This document shows positions 13,184-20,337 of a stretch of DNA of 25,069 nt, in pieces (position 1 is the first letter of the stretch; each line of letters begins with the position of its first letter). The translations under genes and the position numbers were made by a program. Origin of the DNA: a virus; IMG/VR virus record IMGVR_UViG_3300009164_000335, positions 1 to 25,069 of that record; one strand, given 5' to 3'. Under the pieces are notes generated by a model. The model was given only the letters and a program-made list of their open reading frames with translations. It was not told the DNA's origin and did no database searches.

Positions 13184-14338
13184 ATGTCTGCCTACGCTAA
13201 AAAAATCAACGACGAATATCGCCAGACCGATAGTCATTTTATCTCACTGAGAGAACGGTTGCAAGAAAGCCTCCAGGGGGCTAACGAGTTTGCACTTAAT
13301 GCCATGGTGAAAGATCTGAAACGTAAGTTTAAGAACCTTGGATGGTCCAAATTTGCAGACATGGCTATCTGTAAGGCCATTATGGTATCTGGAGATAAAA
13401 TTCTTATAGACACTACAATGCAACGTGCAGTTAACTTTACTCATATTTTAAATATTCTAAATTATTTTAAAGAAACAATGGTGATGGCCATTCAGGTATA
13501 CGAAGATCCGGATAAGCCTGGCTATTATATTGCATGGGACGGTCAACACACTGCCATAGCATTATACATAATTGCTACTAAAGTATTAGGAGAGCGTATT
13601 GCAGATTTGATGATTCCAGTGGTAGTGTACAGTGTTAAACAAAAAGCAGAGATTCGGCGTAATTTTATTCTGCTCAATGGCGAAGCCAAGAGCATGCTAG
13701 ACTATATTGACAAGTGGCGTCAAATGGTACACGGAGTTTTGTGTGATGGCGCTGAGGATCCGATTTGGGTACAGGCGGCAGAAAAACAATTACTATTTGA
13801 AAACGCCGGACTGTTTGCCACAGATAAAAAGTTTTTAGATCATGACGAACCAGGTGCGTTCACTCTGTTAGCTGATACCATTTGTAGTAAAAGTGAAAAA
13901 ACTCTTAAGCCAGTTGTCGTAACACAAATGTTTACGCAATACTGGATTGCCATGAAAGCTCTGACCGGAAACGACCGACCAGTGGATGCCAAGGAAGCTA
14001 GACAGCTATACGAATACTTTGATCATTGTCATCAACAGGGTATTACTGTCGATGAAAACTACATCATCGAATTTACCCAATTTTGCAAGGATTATTTTTA
14101 TTGCGACTGGAACGCCAAAGGTGCGTTCTGGGATAAGACATACGATGCGTATGCTAATTGGTATGCTAAAAATAATCCACACGACGTGGATGCAAATGGT
14201 AATCAAATAATTCGTGGCTTCTCAAAAGAATTTAGCTGTGGTGGACCTTTCTTAATCGCACAAATGAAGAAGTCAACAAAGCTGAAGACTCCCGCTGTTG
14301 ATAATGCGTTTAGGCCTGCTAAGAAGGATTTATGGTAA
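13184..14338 (+). CDS. ParB/DGQHR-like protein
   Basis: 384 aa. The core IAWDGQHTAIALYIIATKVLG (DGQH at 119-122) matches the ParB/sulfiredoxin-like and DGQHR superfamily, where the motif lies in a nucleotide- or DNA-binding pocket. The stretch KAEIRRNFILLNGEAKSMLDYIDKWR after it resembles the helix following this fold in ParB and DndB-like proteins. The C-terminal 200 residues are helical with no clear domain. The ATG immediately follows the previous stop, and the gene shares a base with the HNH gene downstream. A role in DNA processing with that nuclease is inference. Confidence 0.7.
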   Translation: MSAYAKKINDEYRQTDSHFISLRERLQESLQGANEFALNAMVKDLKRKFKNLGWSKFADMAICKAIMVSGDKILIDTTMQRAVNFTHILNILNYFKETMVMAIQVYEDPDKPGYYIAWDGQHTAIALYIIATKVLGERIADLMIPVVVYSVKQKAEIRRNFILLNGEAKSMLDYIDKWRQMVHGVLCDGAEDPIWVQAAEKQLLFENAGLFATDKKFLDHDEPGAFTLLADTICSKSEKTLKPVVVTQMFTQYWIAMKALTGNDRPVDAKEARQLYEYFDHCHQQGITVDENYIIEFTQFCKDYFYCDWNAKGAFWDKTYDAYANWYAKNNPHDVDANGNQIIRGFSKEFSCGGPFLIAQMKKSTKLKTPAVDNAFRPAKKDLW

Positions 14339-14802
14339 TGTCTAAAATTCGTAATCCTGATGATGACAAAGTTAAAAGCACTAATCAAATTCATGAGCAA
14401 TATCGTTATAAGCCTGTTTGTAAATTAGATGGATGTGAAGAATCTTTAACTATATTTGATGGTCCGGGTAGTAACAGCTATTGCCGAGATCATCAACTCT
14501 TGTGTGTTGAATACGGGATTGGCATGGGTAAGGCAGATAGGCCACATACTTTTTACAGAGGGTGGGTATGTACCAAGTGCCAATACGACCCCAGAAAAGA
14601 CTCCCAGTTCGATGACATTGATGATGAGTTCCATAAGCTTCGTTGTATGCGAGGTGTAATGCATGGTGATCATTTAATTCGAAAAAGCGATGGCGGCAGT
14701 GATCGTGAAGAAAACATTCAAACATTGTGCTGTCGTTGCCACATGATCAAGACGTACAAGGAAAAGGATTACCTTAAAGGTAAAACGGTTGTCGAAGAAT
14801 AA
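14338..14802 (+). CDS. HNH endonuclease coupled to the ParB-like gene
   Basis: 154 aa from ATG 14338 (TAATG overlap). Several Cys/His pairs (CKLDGC, YCRDH, CTKC) suggest an N-terminal zinc-binding part. The HNH core MHGDHLIRKSDGGSDREENIQTLCCRCHMIKT has the DH pair, central N and terminal CxxC-H. Translational coupling suggests that it works with the preceding protein rather than as a lone homing enzyme (inference). Confidence 0.87.
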   Translation: MSKIRNPDDDKVKSTNQIHEQYRYKPVCKLDGCEESLTIFDGPGSNSYCRDHQLLCVEYGIGMGKADRPHTFYRGWVCTKCQYDPRKDSQFDDIDDEFHKLRCMRGVMHGDHLIRKSDGGSDREENIQTLCCRCHMIKTYKEKDYLKGKTVVEE

Positions 14803-14834
14803 CCGTTGACTTTTGCGGTCATTGAGTATATAAT
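14784..14834 (+). promoter_or_regulatory. Stem-loop overlapping a sigma70 promoter
   Basis: 7-bp stem AACGGTT/AACCGTT (14784-14807) runs into -35 TTGACT (14806); 17 bp; TATAAT (14829-14834). The hairpin also includes the HNH stop codon. Confidence 0.82.
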
Positions 14835-14860
14835 TATTAAACACTAACTAGGAGATTCAA

Positions 14861-15034
14861 ATGGCCGGTAAAGCAACCTCGATATATCTTACGATATGCC
14901 TCAGGAACACAGTAGAATCTTTATTTCACAGAGTATTTTTCGATGCAAAGTCTTACAACGAGTATGTGAAGACTCCAGAGTTTAAGGCCAAGTGGCCTAC
15001 AGAACAGTATCAGATCATCAAAGAAATTTACTAA
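14861..15034 (+). CDS. 57-aa phage protein
   Basis: MAGKATSIYLTICLRNTVES..., start set by TAGGAG. Mixed helical sequence with a charged, Tyr-rich second half (DAKSYNEYVKTPEFKAKW). No signal or motif. First gene after the 14806 promoter. Confidence 0.8.
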   Translation: MAGKATSIYLTICLRNTVESLFHRVFFDAKSYNEYVKTPEFKAKWPTEQYQIIKEIY

Positions 15035-15051
15035 CTTTGTAGGACGGCAAC

Positions 15052-15756
15052 ATGTTGGCTAGGACTAAAATCAGTGCAAAGAAAATCTACACTGAGTACA
15101 CTGCCGAACAAGTATGGACTGCGGCGGCTGTGGCACAGCGTATCAATGGCAGTTACGTCAAATATGACTTAATGGACTTTGATGCAACTCCTCCCATTGT
15201 ACTCAAAGAGAACAGCAAGACCATAATGCAAAAAGTATTGGATGGCGTCATTGTCCCGTTGCCCCAAGATGTTGACCGTGGTGTATTGGTGCGTGATCAC
15301 TTTCGTGGCAAGGTCATGGACTTGTTGGCTGGTAAAGCCAATGACTTTACGCAGGTTGCCATAGCCGCTACAGAAACTGATGTTTTTTCCTCCAAGGATA
15401 GATTGGCCTTTGCCATTGTGGCCAGTCTACCCAACAGCTACGAACGTGACGTCAAACGTGAGACTGTGGACAATCGTGTCAGTTCAGCACTTGGTGGACC
15501 AATTGGTTCGGTTGGTGACAAGGTCTCTGTCACTGCTGAAGTTTTGAAGTCAGTGTTTTCCATGAAATGGAACACCAACTATGTCACAGCCATTACCAAT
15601 GATGAACAGGTGGTGTTCTTTGCCTACAAAGAAGCATTGCCCGTTGGTGGAATTTATAATCTCAAGGGCACGGTCAAGTCGCACCGGGATCAGGGAGTGA
15701 CCCAACTCAATCGTGTAAAGGTAACAAGTGATAACATTACAGAAAGTCAACAATGA
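15052..15756 (+). CDS. Phage protein with possible OB-fold C-terminus
   Basis: 234 aa, TAGGA site before ATG 15052. Residues about 160-228 form regular strands (GDKVSVTAEVLKSVF, YVTAITNDEQVVFFAYK, IYNLKGTVKSHRDQGVTQLN), suggestive of an OB-like nucleic-acid-binding barrel. The first 150 residues are mixed, with no enzyme motif. Function unknown. Confidence 0.85.
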   Translation: MLARTKISAKKIYTEYTAEQVWTAAAVAQRINGSYVKYDLMDFDATPPIVLKENSKTIMQKVLDGVIVPLPQDVDRGVLVRDHFRGKVMDLLAGKANDFTQVAIAATETDVFSSKDRLAFAIVASLPNSYERDVKRETVDNRVSSALGGPIGSVGDKVSVTAEVLKSVFSMKWNTNYVTAITNDEQVVFFAYKEALPVGGIYNLKGTVKSHRDQGVTQLNRVKVTSDNITESQQ

Positions 15757-15946
15757 AATACGTGCCAACACTAGCCCGCACCTTGAACTCGTTCAAGGTT
15801 TGGGTCATTACCACTTGGTCTATAACAATGGTAGGAGATATGCTACTACTAGCATCTGCGCTCCTACTCTTAGTCAATTTCCGCTGGCAACTTGGGTAGA
15901 AAAAGCCCGTTGTTTTTATGCAACACTAAGGAATCTAAAAGGTTGA
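15728..15946 (+). CDS. Small phage protein, GTG start within the upstream gene
   Basis: 72 aa from GTG 15728 with AAAGG six bases upstream, overlapping the previous gene by 29 bases. The core HLELVQGLGHYHLVYNNGRRYATTS...PLATWVEKARCF resembles a small protein widespread in phages (recollection). The competing ORF at ATG 15753 was rejected. Confidence 0.75.
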   Translation: MITLQKVNNEIRANTSPHLELVQGLGHYHLVYNNGRRYATTSICAPTLSQFPLATWVEKARCFYATLRNLKG

Positions 15947-15971
15947 CATATGGTATGTTTGGTGCTACAAT
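15943..15971 (+). promoter_or_regulatory. Sigma70 promoter
   Basis: TTGACA (15943, overlapping the upstream stop), 17 bp ending TTTGGTGC, TACAAT (15966-15971), extended -10. Confidence 0.9.
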
Positions 15972-16001
15972 GTATACTTAAACACTAAAGGAGCGAGAGT
16001 T

Positions 16002-16484
16002 ATGGGAACACGTTCACGCATTGCCGTCATGCACGGCGAAGTCTGCAAGTCAGTTTATTGTCACTGGGATGGCTATTTGGAACACAATGGCCGGATCCTA
16101 CAAGAACATTATGACAGCGCCAAGGCCAACCACCTGGTGGCTCTAGGTGACATCAGCTCATTGGGTGCTAAGATTGGTGATGCACATCCTTTCTCAAAGT
16201 TTGAGATCAACAGTGATTCCCCAGATTTCGACAATCTCATGGCTGTACACGAACAGGCACAAGCAGAAGGTTGGACCACATTTTACGGTCGTGACCGTGG
16301 CGAAGAAGATACAGGGTTTAAATCAGACATGACCTTTGCAGACTTTTTAGCTCGTGTGGACGGCTGTGGTGCAGAGTATTATTATGTCATGCGTGATGGG
16401 GTGTGGTATACAGGTTGTCCTGATAAAGGTTCTAAGTTGGTGCCTTTGGCAGACGCCCTTGAAACTGTCAAGGAAACTACATGA
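16002..16484 (+). CDS. Conserved phage protein (MGTRSRI family)
   Basis: 160 aa, AAAGGAG upstream. The N-terminus MGTRSRIAVMHG...VYCHWDGYLEHNGRIL is shared by an uncharacterised family found in many phages and some bacteria (recollection). The His/Asp/Trp-rich start hints at a binding pocket, but function is unknown. Followed by an ATGA-coupled zinc peptide. Confidence 0.85.
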   Translation: MGTRSRIAVMHGEVCKSVYCHWDGYLEHNGRILQEHYDSAKANHLVALGDISSLGAKIGDAHPFSKFEINSDSPDFDNLMAVHEQAQAEGWTTFYGRDRGEEDTGFKSDMTFADFLARVDGCGAEYYYVMRDGVWYTGCPDKGSKLVPLADALETVKETT

Positions 16485-16633
16485 TTGTAAAATGCCGTGA
16501 ATGTGGTGAAGACCACAACCCCAAAGAAGTTGAATTTCTTAACATAGAAGAAGACATCCACGGACGTGATGTTATGGAATTCACCTGCCCTGTTACCAAA
16601 CATCCAATCAAATCTCTAGTGTATAATAATTAA
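16481..16633 (+). CDS. 50-aa zinc-ribbon-like peptide
   Basis: ATGA overlap with the upstream stop. MIVKCRECGEDHNPKEVE carries a CxxC knuckle and a later Cys-Pro (FTCPVTKH); with a His it could bind one zinc ion. Function unknown. Confidence 0.78.
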   Translation: MIVKCRECGEDHNPKEVEFLNIEEDIHGRDVMEFTCPVTKHPIKSLVYNN

Positions 16634-16652
16634 TTTTTAAAAGGAATTTAGA

Positions 16653-16862
16653 ATGTCTTACGAATTTGAATCACTTGACCGTATTGTTCGCAATTGGATT
16701 GACAGCTCTGCCAAGGATGCTGGCTTGACTGTGGAAGAATATTCACAGCATGAAATCGACTACGGTGATTGGTTGGACGAGCAGGAAAAAGATCCTGATG
16801 AGCAGGCCTACATCAAGTACATGGAACAAGAAGAAGCCAAGTACATGAGAAGCCTGCGTTAA
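16653..16862 (+). CDS. Small acidic helical protein
   Basis: 69 aa, AAAGGAATTTAGA before ATG 16653. Strongly acidic and helical (EYSQHEIDYGDWLDEQEKDPDEQAYIKYMEQEE). The acidic charge could mimic DNA, as some phage host-takeover proteins do; that is speculation. Confidence 0.83.
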   Translation: MSYEFESLDRIVRNWIDSSAKDAGLTVEEYSQHEIDYGDWLDEQEKDPDEQAYIKYMEQEEAKYMRSLR

Positions 16863-16870
16863 AATAACAG

Positions 16871-16899
16871 TTGACATTGATCAACTAATCTTGTATAAT
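16871..16899 (+). promoter_or_regulatory. Sigma70 promoter
   Basis: TTGACA (16871), 17 bp, TATAAT (16894-16899), both hexamers consensus. The leader to the start codon at 16956 is about 50 bases. Confidence 0.92.
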
Positions 16900-16955
16900 A
16901 CACTTTGTCATTGGCATTTCCGTCCATGACAATATTAACTCTAAAAGGATATTTT

Positions 16956-17126
16956 ATGATTAAAGTAGGCGATACCACAATGAAGTTACTCAAGTCCAAG
17001 CCGGGCAGTCACTTCCTGTTTGGATACAACTCCGACATTCCAATTCGTACTTGCAAGAAGTACGGCGTTGAGCTTCGTGTTGCTCGTGACAAGGCCCTGG
17101 GTCTTAAGTTTGTAACTCGTCTCTAA
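16956..17126 (+). CDS. Small basic protein
   Basis: 56 aa from ATG 16956, AAAAGGA upstream. Basic (Lys/Arg) with short strands (SHFLFGYNSDIPIRTCKKYGVELRV). No motif recognised; the charge would allow nucleic-acid binding. Confidence 0.8.
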   Translation: MIKVGDTTMKLLKSKPGSHFLFGYNSDIPIRTCKKYGVELRVARDKALGLKFVTRL

Positions 17127-17131
17127 TTGAA

Positions 17132-17359
17132 ATGAGTGAGATGACAGTACTTGATGTCCGTTGGTTCTCAGGAACCTCATGTGTGGGTGTGGTCAAGGTA
17201 GACATGCCCCATGAAGGCATCAAGTACTTCATCTCTGGTTGTACCGGTCAAGACGAAGAAGTAGACAAAGAACATATCGCCGCCTGGGGTGCCACATTCC
17301 CCAACGATGTCGGCGATATGTTGTTTGGTTCACAAAGGAAAACGCATGGGATTTCTTAA
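17132..17359 (+). CDS. Small phage protein of unknown function
   Basis: 75 aa. ATG 17132 (ATG 17141 possible). Beta-rich start (TVLDVRWFSGTSCVGVVKVD) and acidic middle (GQDEEVDKEHIAAWG). Overlaps the next gene by 14 bases. Confidence 0.8.
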   Translation: MSEMTVLDVRWFSGTSCVGVVKVDMPHEGIKYFISGCTGQDEEVDKEHIAAWGATFPNDVGDMLFGSQRKTHGIS

Positions 17360-17681
17360 TCGTTGGATTGCTCGCAAGTGCCGAGAAGCATGGGAAGAAT
17401 CGCAGGAACGTCCGGAGGACGTGGATTCCTCGAGCCTTGTGAAACGTAATCGTAACAGGGGCATTGGACTAGTTACTGCTACTGACAACAATCCCGGCGA
17501 CAGTGCGCCCACCATTAATTTCTCCCTGAGTTTTGCCCAGGGCGGCAAGATCATTACAACCACTTACTACGAACCTAAAACTGACAGACACAATCGTACA
17601 GTGCATGTGATTCCCGACGAGGAAGACTTCGCCGAACGTGTCAAAGAAATCGTGTTCAAGGAGTGCCTGACCCGTGGATAA
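17346..17681 (+). CDS. Small phage protein of unknown function
   Basis: 111 aa from ATG 17346 with AAAGGAAAA upstream; earlier ATGs lack a site. An N-terminal basic helix (MGFLNRWIARKCREAWEESQ) that occurs in many phage proteins is followed by a Gly/Ser/Asn-rich linker and strands (GGKIITTTYYEPKTDR). Function unknown. Confidence 0.83.
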   Translation: MGFLNRWIARKCREAWEESQERPEDVDSSSLVKRNRNRGIGLVTATDNNPGDSAPTINFSLSFAQGGKIITTTYYEPKTDRHNRTVHVIPDEEDFAERVKEIVFKECLTRG

Positions 17682-18012
17682 TACATTGTGCAAAACATGG
17701 TTGTTGAGTTGGGACCAAAGTGGCCTTGAAACCATAGCTCTAGTCTATGACCCACAATGGGTACTGGATACAATTGCCAGTGGCAAGACTCCCCAGCCTA
17801 ATGTAAATGTTAGAAACGTTATTCTTAGAGCACAGGTTAATCAGCAACGTCACTACGAAGTCTATGCAATTAACTTTGACTATGATATGACCGAAGGCGA
17901 TATACTTGAGTTTTATAAACAGAGCCCGCAAGGTTTTGTTGACCTAGTTCGAGACCGAGGACATGTCATGCACAGCGACAGACAGAAGTTCGATGAGTTG
18001 GTAATACGATGA
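17674..18012 (+). CDS. Small phage protein of unknown function
   Basis: 112 aa with GTG start 17674 after GGAG. Alpha/beta sequence with no motif (VYDPQWVLDTIASGKTPQ, HYEVYAINFDYDMTEGD). Overlaps the preceding gene by eight bases. Confidence 0.78.
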   Translation: MDNTLCKTWLLSWDQSGLETIALVYDPQWVLDTIASGKTPQPNVNVRNVILRAQVNQQRHYEVYAINFDYDMTEGDILEFYKQSPQGFVDLVRDRGHVMHSDRQKFDELVIR

Positions 18013-18025
18013 TGTAAGGACTACT

Positions 18026-18199
18026 ATGCCCAAAGATTCACAATTTAGAAACTGGGTTCGGAATTTGTACCATGATTGTTGTGAAGAGCGACTATTGTAT
18101 AAACAACCGGCCGATGACTTAAAAAAGTATTTCAATGATTATAAATGGTGGCTCAAACGTGAATATCAATTCCAGAAGGATAAGACCAATGTGGGTTAA
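18026..18199 (+). CDS. 57-aa charged protein
   Basis: MPKDSQFRNWVRNLYHDCCEERLLY..., TAAGGA upstream. Highly charged and helical with KWWLKREY near the end; similar short proteins are common in T4-like cyanophages (recollection). Overlaps the following gene by 11 bases. Confidence 0.85.
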   Translation: MPKDSQFRNWVRNLYHDCCEERLLYKQPADDLKKYFNDYKWWLKREYQFQKDKTNVG

Positions 18200-18440
18200 T
18201 GAAAAAACTGAACTAGATATAATCTATCAAAATCTAGAAATTGTGGACGGCGACACCGATGCAGTGGTCAATGAATTTTGTGACATGTGGTACAATGACA
18301 TCGACGGAGTCAAAGACTCTGACAAGGGCACATTGATACAGGCCGCCAATGGAATTCTAACCTGGTGGAATGTTGAATTGATGGTTACTGATTTGGCTTG
18401 GGCCGAAGACGATAATTGTTTTATGTGGAAAGTACAATAA
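18189..18440 (+). CDS. Small acidic protein
   Basis: 83 aa from ATG 18189, preceded by AAGGA. Acidic with many Trp (MWVNEKTELDIIYQNLE, WAEDDNCFMWKVQ). No motif recognised. Last gene before the structured intergenic RNA candidate. Confidence 0.82.
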   Translation: MWVNEKTELDIIYQNLEIVDGDTDAVVNEFCDMWYNDIDGVKDSDKGTLIQAANGILTWWNVELMVTDLAWAEDDNCFMWKVQ

Positions 18441-18660
18441 AGAACGTTCCAGCTAATCACTGGATACTGTGACCCGCAGGATGAGAAGTGCTGTGATAAG
18501 CAAGGGTGGTTCTAGTCCTACCGAACTAGCGTTGGCAATACGAGAATTTCCCCTGGTCGGGAAGCGGGTGGAAGGTGAGGCCAGACTGGGGTAACCCGGG
18601 AAAGGATGCACTATAATTACCGCCGCAGGGGGAAAGCATTTAGGTTAAATATCAAAAGGG
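18441..18660 (+). ncRNA. Structured intergenic RNA candidate
   Basis: About 220 bases with no ORF but several helices: CCAG/CTGG (18449-18463), TGCT/AGCA (18489-18502), CTAGT/ACTAG (18512-18529), and a composite stem CCCC+TGGTC with GGCCA+GGGG separated by a GACT bulge (18550-18591). The last encloses a purine-rich GGGAAGCGGGTGGAAGG loop. ATGC/GCAT (18606-18639) follows. The run is G-rich, unlike its AT-richer surroundings. I do not recognise a family; it may be a trans-acting RNA or a leader element for the gene at 18667. Boundaries are approximate. Confidence 0.6.
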
Positions 18661-18666
18661 CATCAA

Positions 18667-18876
18667 ATGGAAAAAATTGAAACAGCAAGCATGAAGCAGA
18701 AAAAAGAAGACGTTCGTAAGAGTATGGAAGATGCCCTGGCGGAATATTTAAGCAAAGGCGGCCAAATTACCAAATGCAAGGTCGGTGAATCCGGCAGAGT
18801 CGAAGGCGCCAGCACCAGCATGTGGGGCCGCCCCGGCAAGAAGAAGAAAACTGAAACCGAAGAAATCGAAGCATAA
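18667..18876 (+). CDS. Small Lys/Glu-rich protein
   Basis: 69 aa. A charged helix (KQKKEDVRKSMEDALAEYLSKGGQITKC) is followed by a Gly/Ser/Lys-rich tail. The ALAEYLSKGGQITKC segment resembles short uncharacterised proteins of T4-like phages (recollection). Preceded by the RNA candidate; AAAGGG upstream. Confidence 0.83.
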   Translation: MEKIETASMKQKKEDVRKSMEDALAEYLSKGGQITKCKVGESGRVEGASTSMWGRPGKKKKTETEEIEA

Positions 18877-18884
18877 GTATTATC

Positions 18885-19151
18885 ATGCGAACAGTCAATT
18901 GTGTTAAACTCAATCAAGAATTAGAAGGTATGGATCGTATTCCCTACCCTGGCGAGTTTGGCCAACGGTTATATGACTCTGTTTCCAAGCCAGCTTGGCG
19001 AGCATGGTTGGATCACCAAACCATGCTACTCAATGAGCGCCGTCTCAATATGTTAGACCCGGACGCTCGCAAATATTTAAAAACTCAATGTGAGAATTTC
19101 TTCTTTGGTGAAGCTGTTGATCAGCCCGAAGGCTATACACCACGAATATGA
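18885..19151 (+). CDS. yggX: YggX-like Fe(II)-trafficking / oxidative-protection protein
   Basis: 88 aa. It matches the YggX family along its length: start RTVNCVKLNQELEGMDRIPYPGEFGQRLY (family Cys near residue 6 and YPGE(L/F)GxR(I/L)Y), WxxWxxxQTMLxNExxLN represented by WRAWLDHQTMLLNERRLNM, and the end EGYTP. In bacteria YggX protects Fe-S clusters from oxidative damage. A phage copy is unusual and probably host-derived (inference). It lies eight bases after the previous gene and just before a tRNA. Confidence 0.93.
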   Translation: MRTVNCVKLNQELEGMDRIPYPGEFGQRLYDSVSKPAWRAWLDHQTMLLNERRLNMLDPDARKYLKTQCENFFFGEAVDQPEGYTPRI

Positions 19152-19160
19152 CAGGTCTAT

Positions 19161-19252
19161 GGGCCTGTAGTTTAATGGTAAAACGGCGGATTTATATCCC
19201 GTAAGCAACAGATAATTGGTTCATCTCGGTTCAATTCCGGGCAGGCCTACCA
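19161..19252 (+). tRNA. tRNA with unusual long variable region (anticodon read as UAU, uncertain)
   Basis: Acceptor GGGCCTG/CAGGCCT, D-arm GTTT/AAAC with GG in the loop, and T-arm CTCGG-TTCAATT-CCGGG, then an encoded CCA. In the anticodon arm, GCGGA/CCCGT pairs four of five (A-C mismatch) around TTTATAT, giving UAU for AUA (Ile) at 19193-19195. An alternative pairing GGAT/ATCC competes. About 22 bases lie between anticodon and T arms, far more than a class I tRNA has, while the D-arm is class I. It could be a tRNA with an insertion or a degenerate class II tRNA. Confidence 0.8.
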
Positions 19253-19259
19253 AACTTTA

Positions 19260-19267
19260 CATAAATA
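19260..19267 (+). promoter_or_regulatory. Late-promoter-like octamer
   Basis: CATAAATA, one mismatch from the late octamer, 59 bases before the start codon at 19326. The same variant occurs at 6755. Confidence 0.4.
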
Positions 19268-19325
19268 ACTGTAGCAGACTTCATCAAAGGTTGATGATGT
19301 TTCACACTTATTTAGGAGAACTACT

Positions 19326-19592
19326 ATGTTAATCAAAAAAGACGGAAAACTAATTTCATCAGCTGAAATGTGGGCGGCATGCGAAGCTTGGGAAAAGACT
19401 TTGAAGGCTGAACTAGAGATCGAATGCGCTGAATTGCGTGTGGCCAATCGTGCGTCTGCACCTGGTGCAGACGGAGTCAGAACTGCCCCTTGGAGCGACG
19501 CACAAGAAGCACGTTGGGGCGATTTCTTTGGTGCATTTACCACAGCGGCCAACATCACCATTGAAAACACCGACTTTACCCCAGTTGAATAA
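19326..19592 (+). CDS. Small acidic Ala-rich protein
   Basis: 88 aa, TTAGGAG upstream. Starts MLIKKDGKLISSAEMWAACE; helical Ala/Glu-rich, then APGADGVRTAPWSD. No motif known. Followed by a strong terminator. Confidence 0.83.
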   Translation: MLIKKDGKLISSAEMWAACEAWEKTLKAELEIECAELRVANRASAPGADGVRTAPWSDAQEARWGDFFGAFTTAANITIENTDFTPVE

Positions 19593-19617
19593 TTCACAGT
19601 AATTAGACAGTAATTTA

Positions 19618-19654
19618 CCCCTTGTAAGTCCATGATTTACAAGGGGTTTTTCTT
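19618..19654 (+). terminator. Rho-independent terminator
   Basis: 10-bp stem CCCCTTGTAA/TTACAAGGGG with a 9-base loop, then TTTTTCTT. It lies 23 bases upstream of a consensus promoter, forming a terminator-promoter unit. Confidence 0.95.
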
Positions 19655-19677
19655 GACTAAAATTCTGCATTTTTCGG

Positions 19678-19706
19678 TTGACATTTGGTTGAATTTGTGG
19701 TATAAT
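19678..19706 (+). promoter_or_regulatory. Sigma70 promoter, probably leaderless
   Basis: TTGACA (19678), 17 bp, TATAAT (19701-19706). The start codon at 19713 follows after six bases, at the expected transcription start. Confidence 0.93.
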
Positions 19707-19712
19707 ACACAC

Positions 19713-19943
19713 ATGAACAGAACAAACGAACTATTACAATGGGCCGGAGCCGGCTTTATTGTTGCAGGACACACCTTAAATGCCGTGGGTCCCAGCATGC
19801 ATCCCTGGAATATTGTCACATTTTCCATTGGTACCATAGCATTTTTGGCTTGGGCTATACGTGTTGCAAATAAGCCACAGGCCATGGTCAACGTTGTGTC
19901 ATTGACCATAGGGCTAGTAGGGTTATATAAAGCATTTGGTTGA
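19713..19943 (+). CDS. Multi-helix membrane protein
   Basis: 76 aa. Predicted transmembrane stretches: FIVAGHTLNAVG (short), IVTFSIGTIAFLAWAIRVA, and VVSLTIGLVGLYKAF. No Shine-Dalgarno; the start lies six bases from the -10 box, so the message is probably leaderless. The upstream in-frame ATG at 19632 lies in the terminator. Function unknown. Confidence 0.83.
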   Translation: MNRTNELLQWAGAGFIVAGHTLNAVGPSMHPWNIVTFSIGTIAFLAWAIRVANKPQAMVNVVSLTIGLVGLYKAFG

Positions 19944-19968
19944 CATTGGCACCAAAAGTCTTTATAAT
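19940..19968 (+). promoter_or_regulatory. Sigma70 promoter overlapping a stop codon
   Basis: TTGACA (19940), 17 bp, TATAAT (19963-19968). Followed by the repeated leader motif ATCAACTGCAAAAAAGG. Confidence 0.92.
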
Positions 19969-19996
19969 ACTAACATCAACTGCAAAAAAGGCATGT

Positions 19997-20320
19997 ATGC
20001 AAGCTAGAGAACTCAACACCCAAGAAGCTCCAACTAAATGGTTTGCGGCCATGGATGCCCAGCGTCGCAACACCAATAACAAGAGTCACTTCCCGCAGAC
20101 TATTCAAAATCAAATCACTCGCATGCTCACAGTCATGGACATGGTCTATTCAGCCAAAGGCGTTTATGAAGCCTACGGCAAAAAAGGTGTGTCAATCAAG
20201 ATTGACGGTGCTGTAGTCAAGGATCGTAAGAATCTCATGGCCTTGGAACAAGAGTGGACTGCCAAGGGCTTTGTCAAAAAAGTAAGCCCGCAAGGCATCA
20301 TTTATCGGTTGACAGCCTAA
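19997..20320 (+). CDS. Basic DNA-binding-like phage protein
   Basis: 107 aa from ATG 19997, AAAAAAGG upstream. Basic, with helix-rich FPQTIQNQITRMLTVMDMVY and an end VKKVSPQGIIYRLTA. A small winged-helix-like layout is conceivable, but no motif is firm. Its stop is embedded in the next promoter. Confidence 0.78.
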   Translation: MQARELNTQEAPTKWFAAMDAQRRNTNNKSHFPQTIQNQITRMLTVMDMVYSAKGVYEAYGKKGVSIKIDGAVVKDRKNLMALEQEWTAKGFVKKVSPQGIIYRLTA

Positions 20321-20337
20321 CCAAAAGACGTTATAGT
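20309..20337 (+). promoter_or_regulatory. Sigma70 promoter
   Basis: TTGACA (20309), 17 bp, TATAGT (20332-20337), overlapping the end of the upstream gene; followed by the repeated ATCAACTGCAAAAAAGGAC leader. Confidence 0.9.

Noticed and set aside
15753-15899. 48-aa hydrophobic ORF starting with an ATGA overlap
   Set aside because: The overlapping frame from GTG 15728 has a good ribosome-binding site and a recognisable conserved core, so it is the better gene.
18541-18610. Cobalamin riboswitch (GGGAAGCGGGTG resembles its core)
   Set aside because: The P5-like helix does not form, the B12-box is not recognisable, and no cobalamin gene is nearby.
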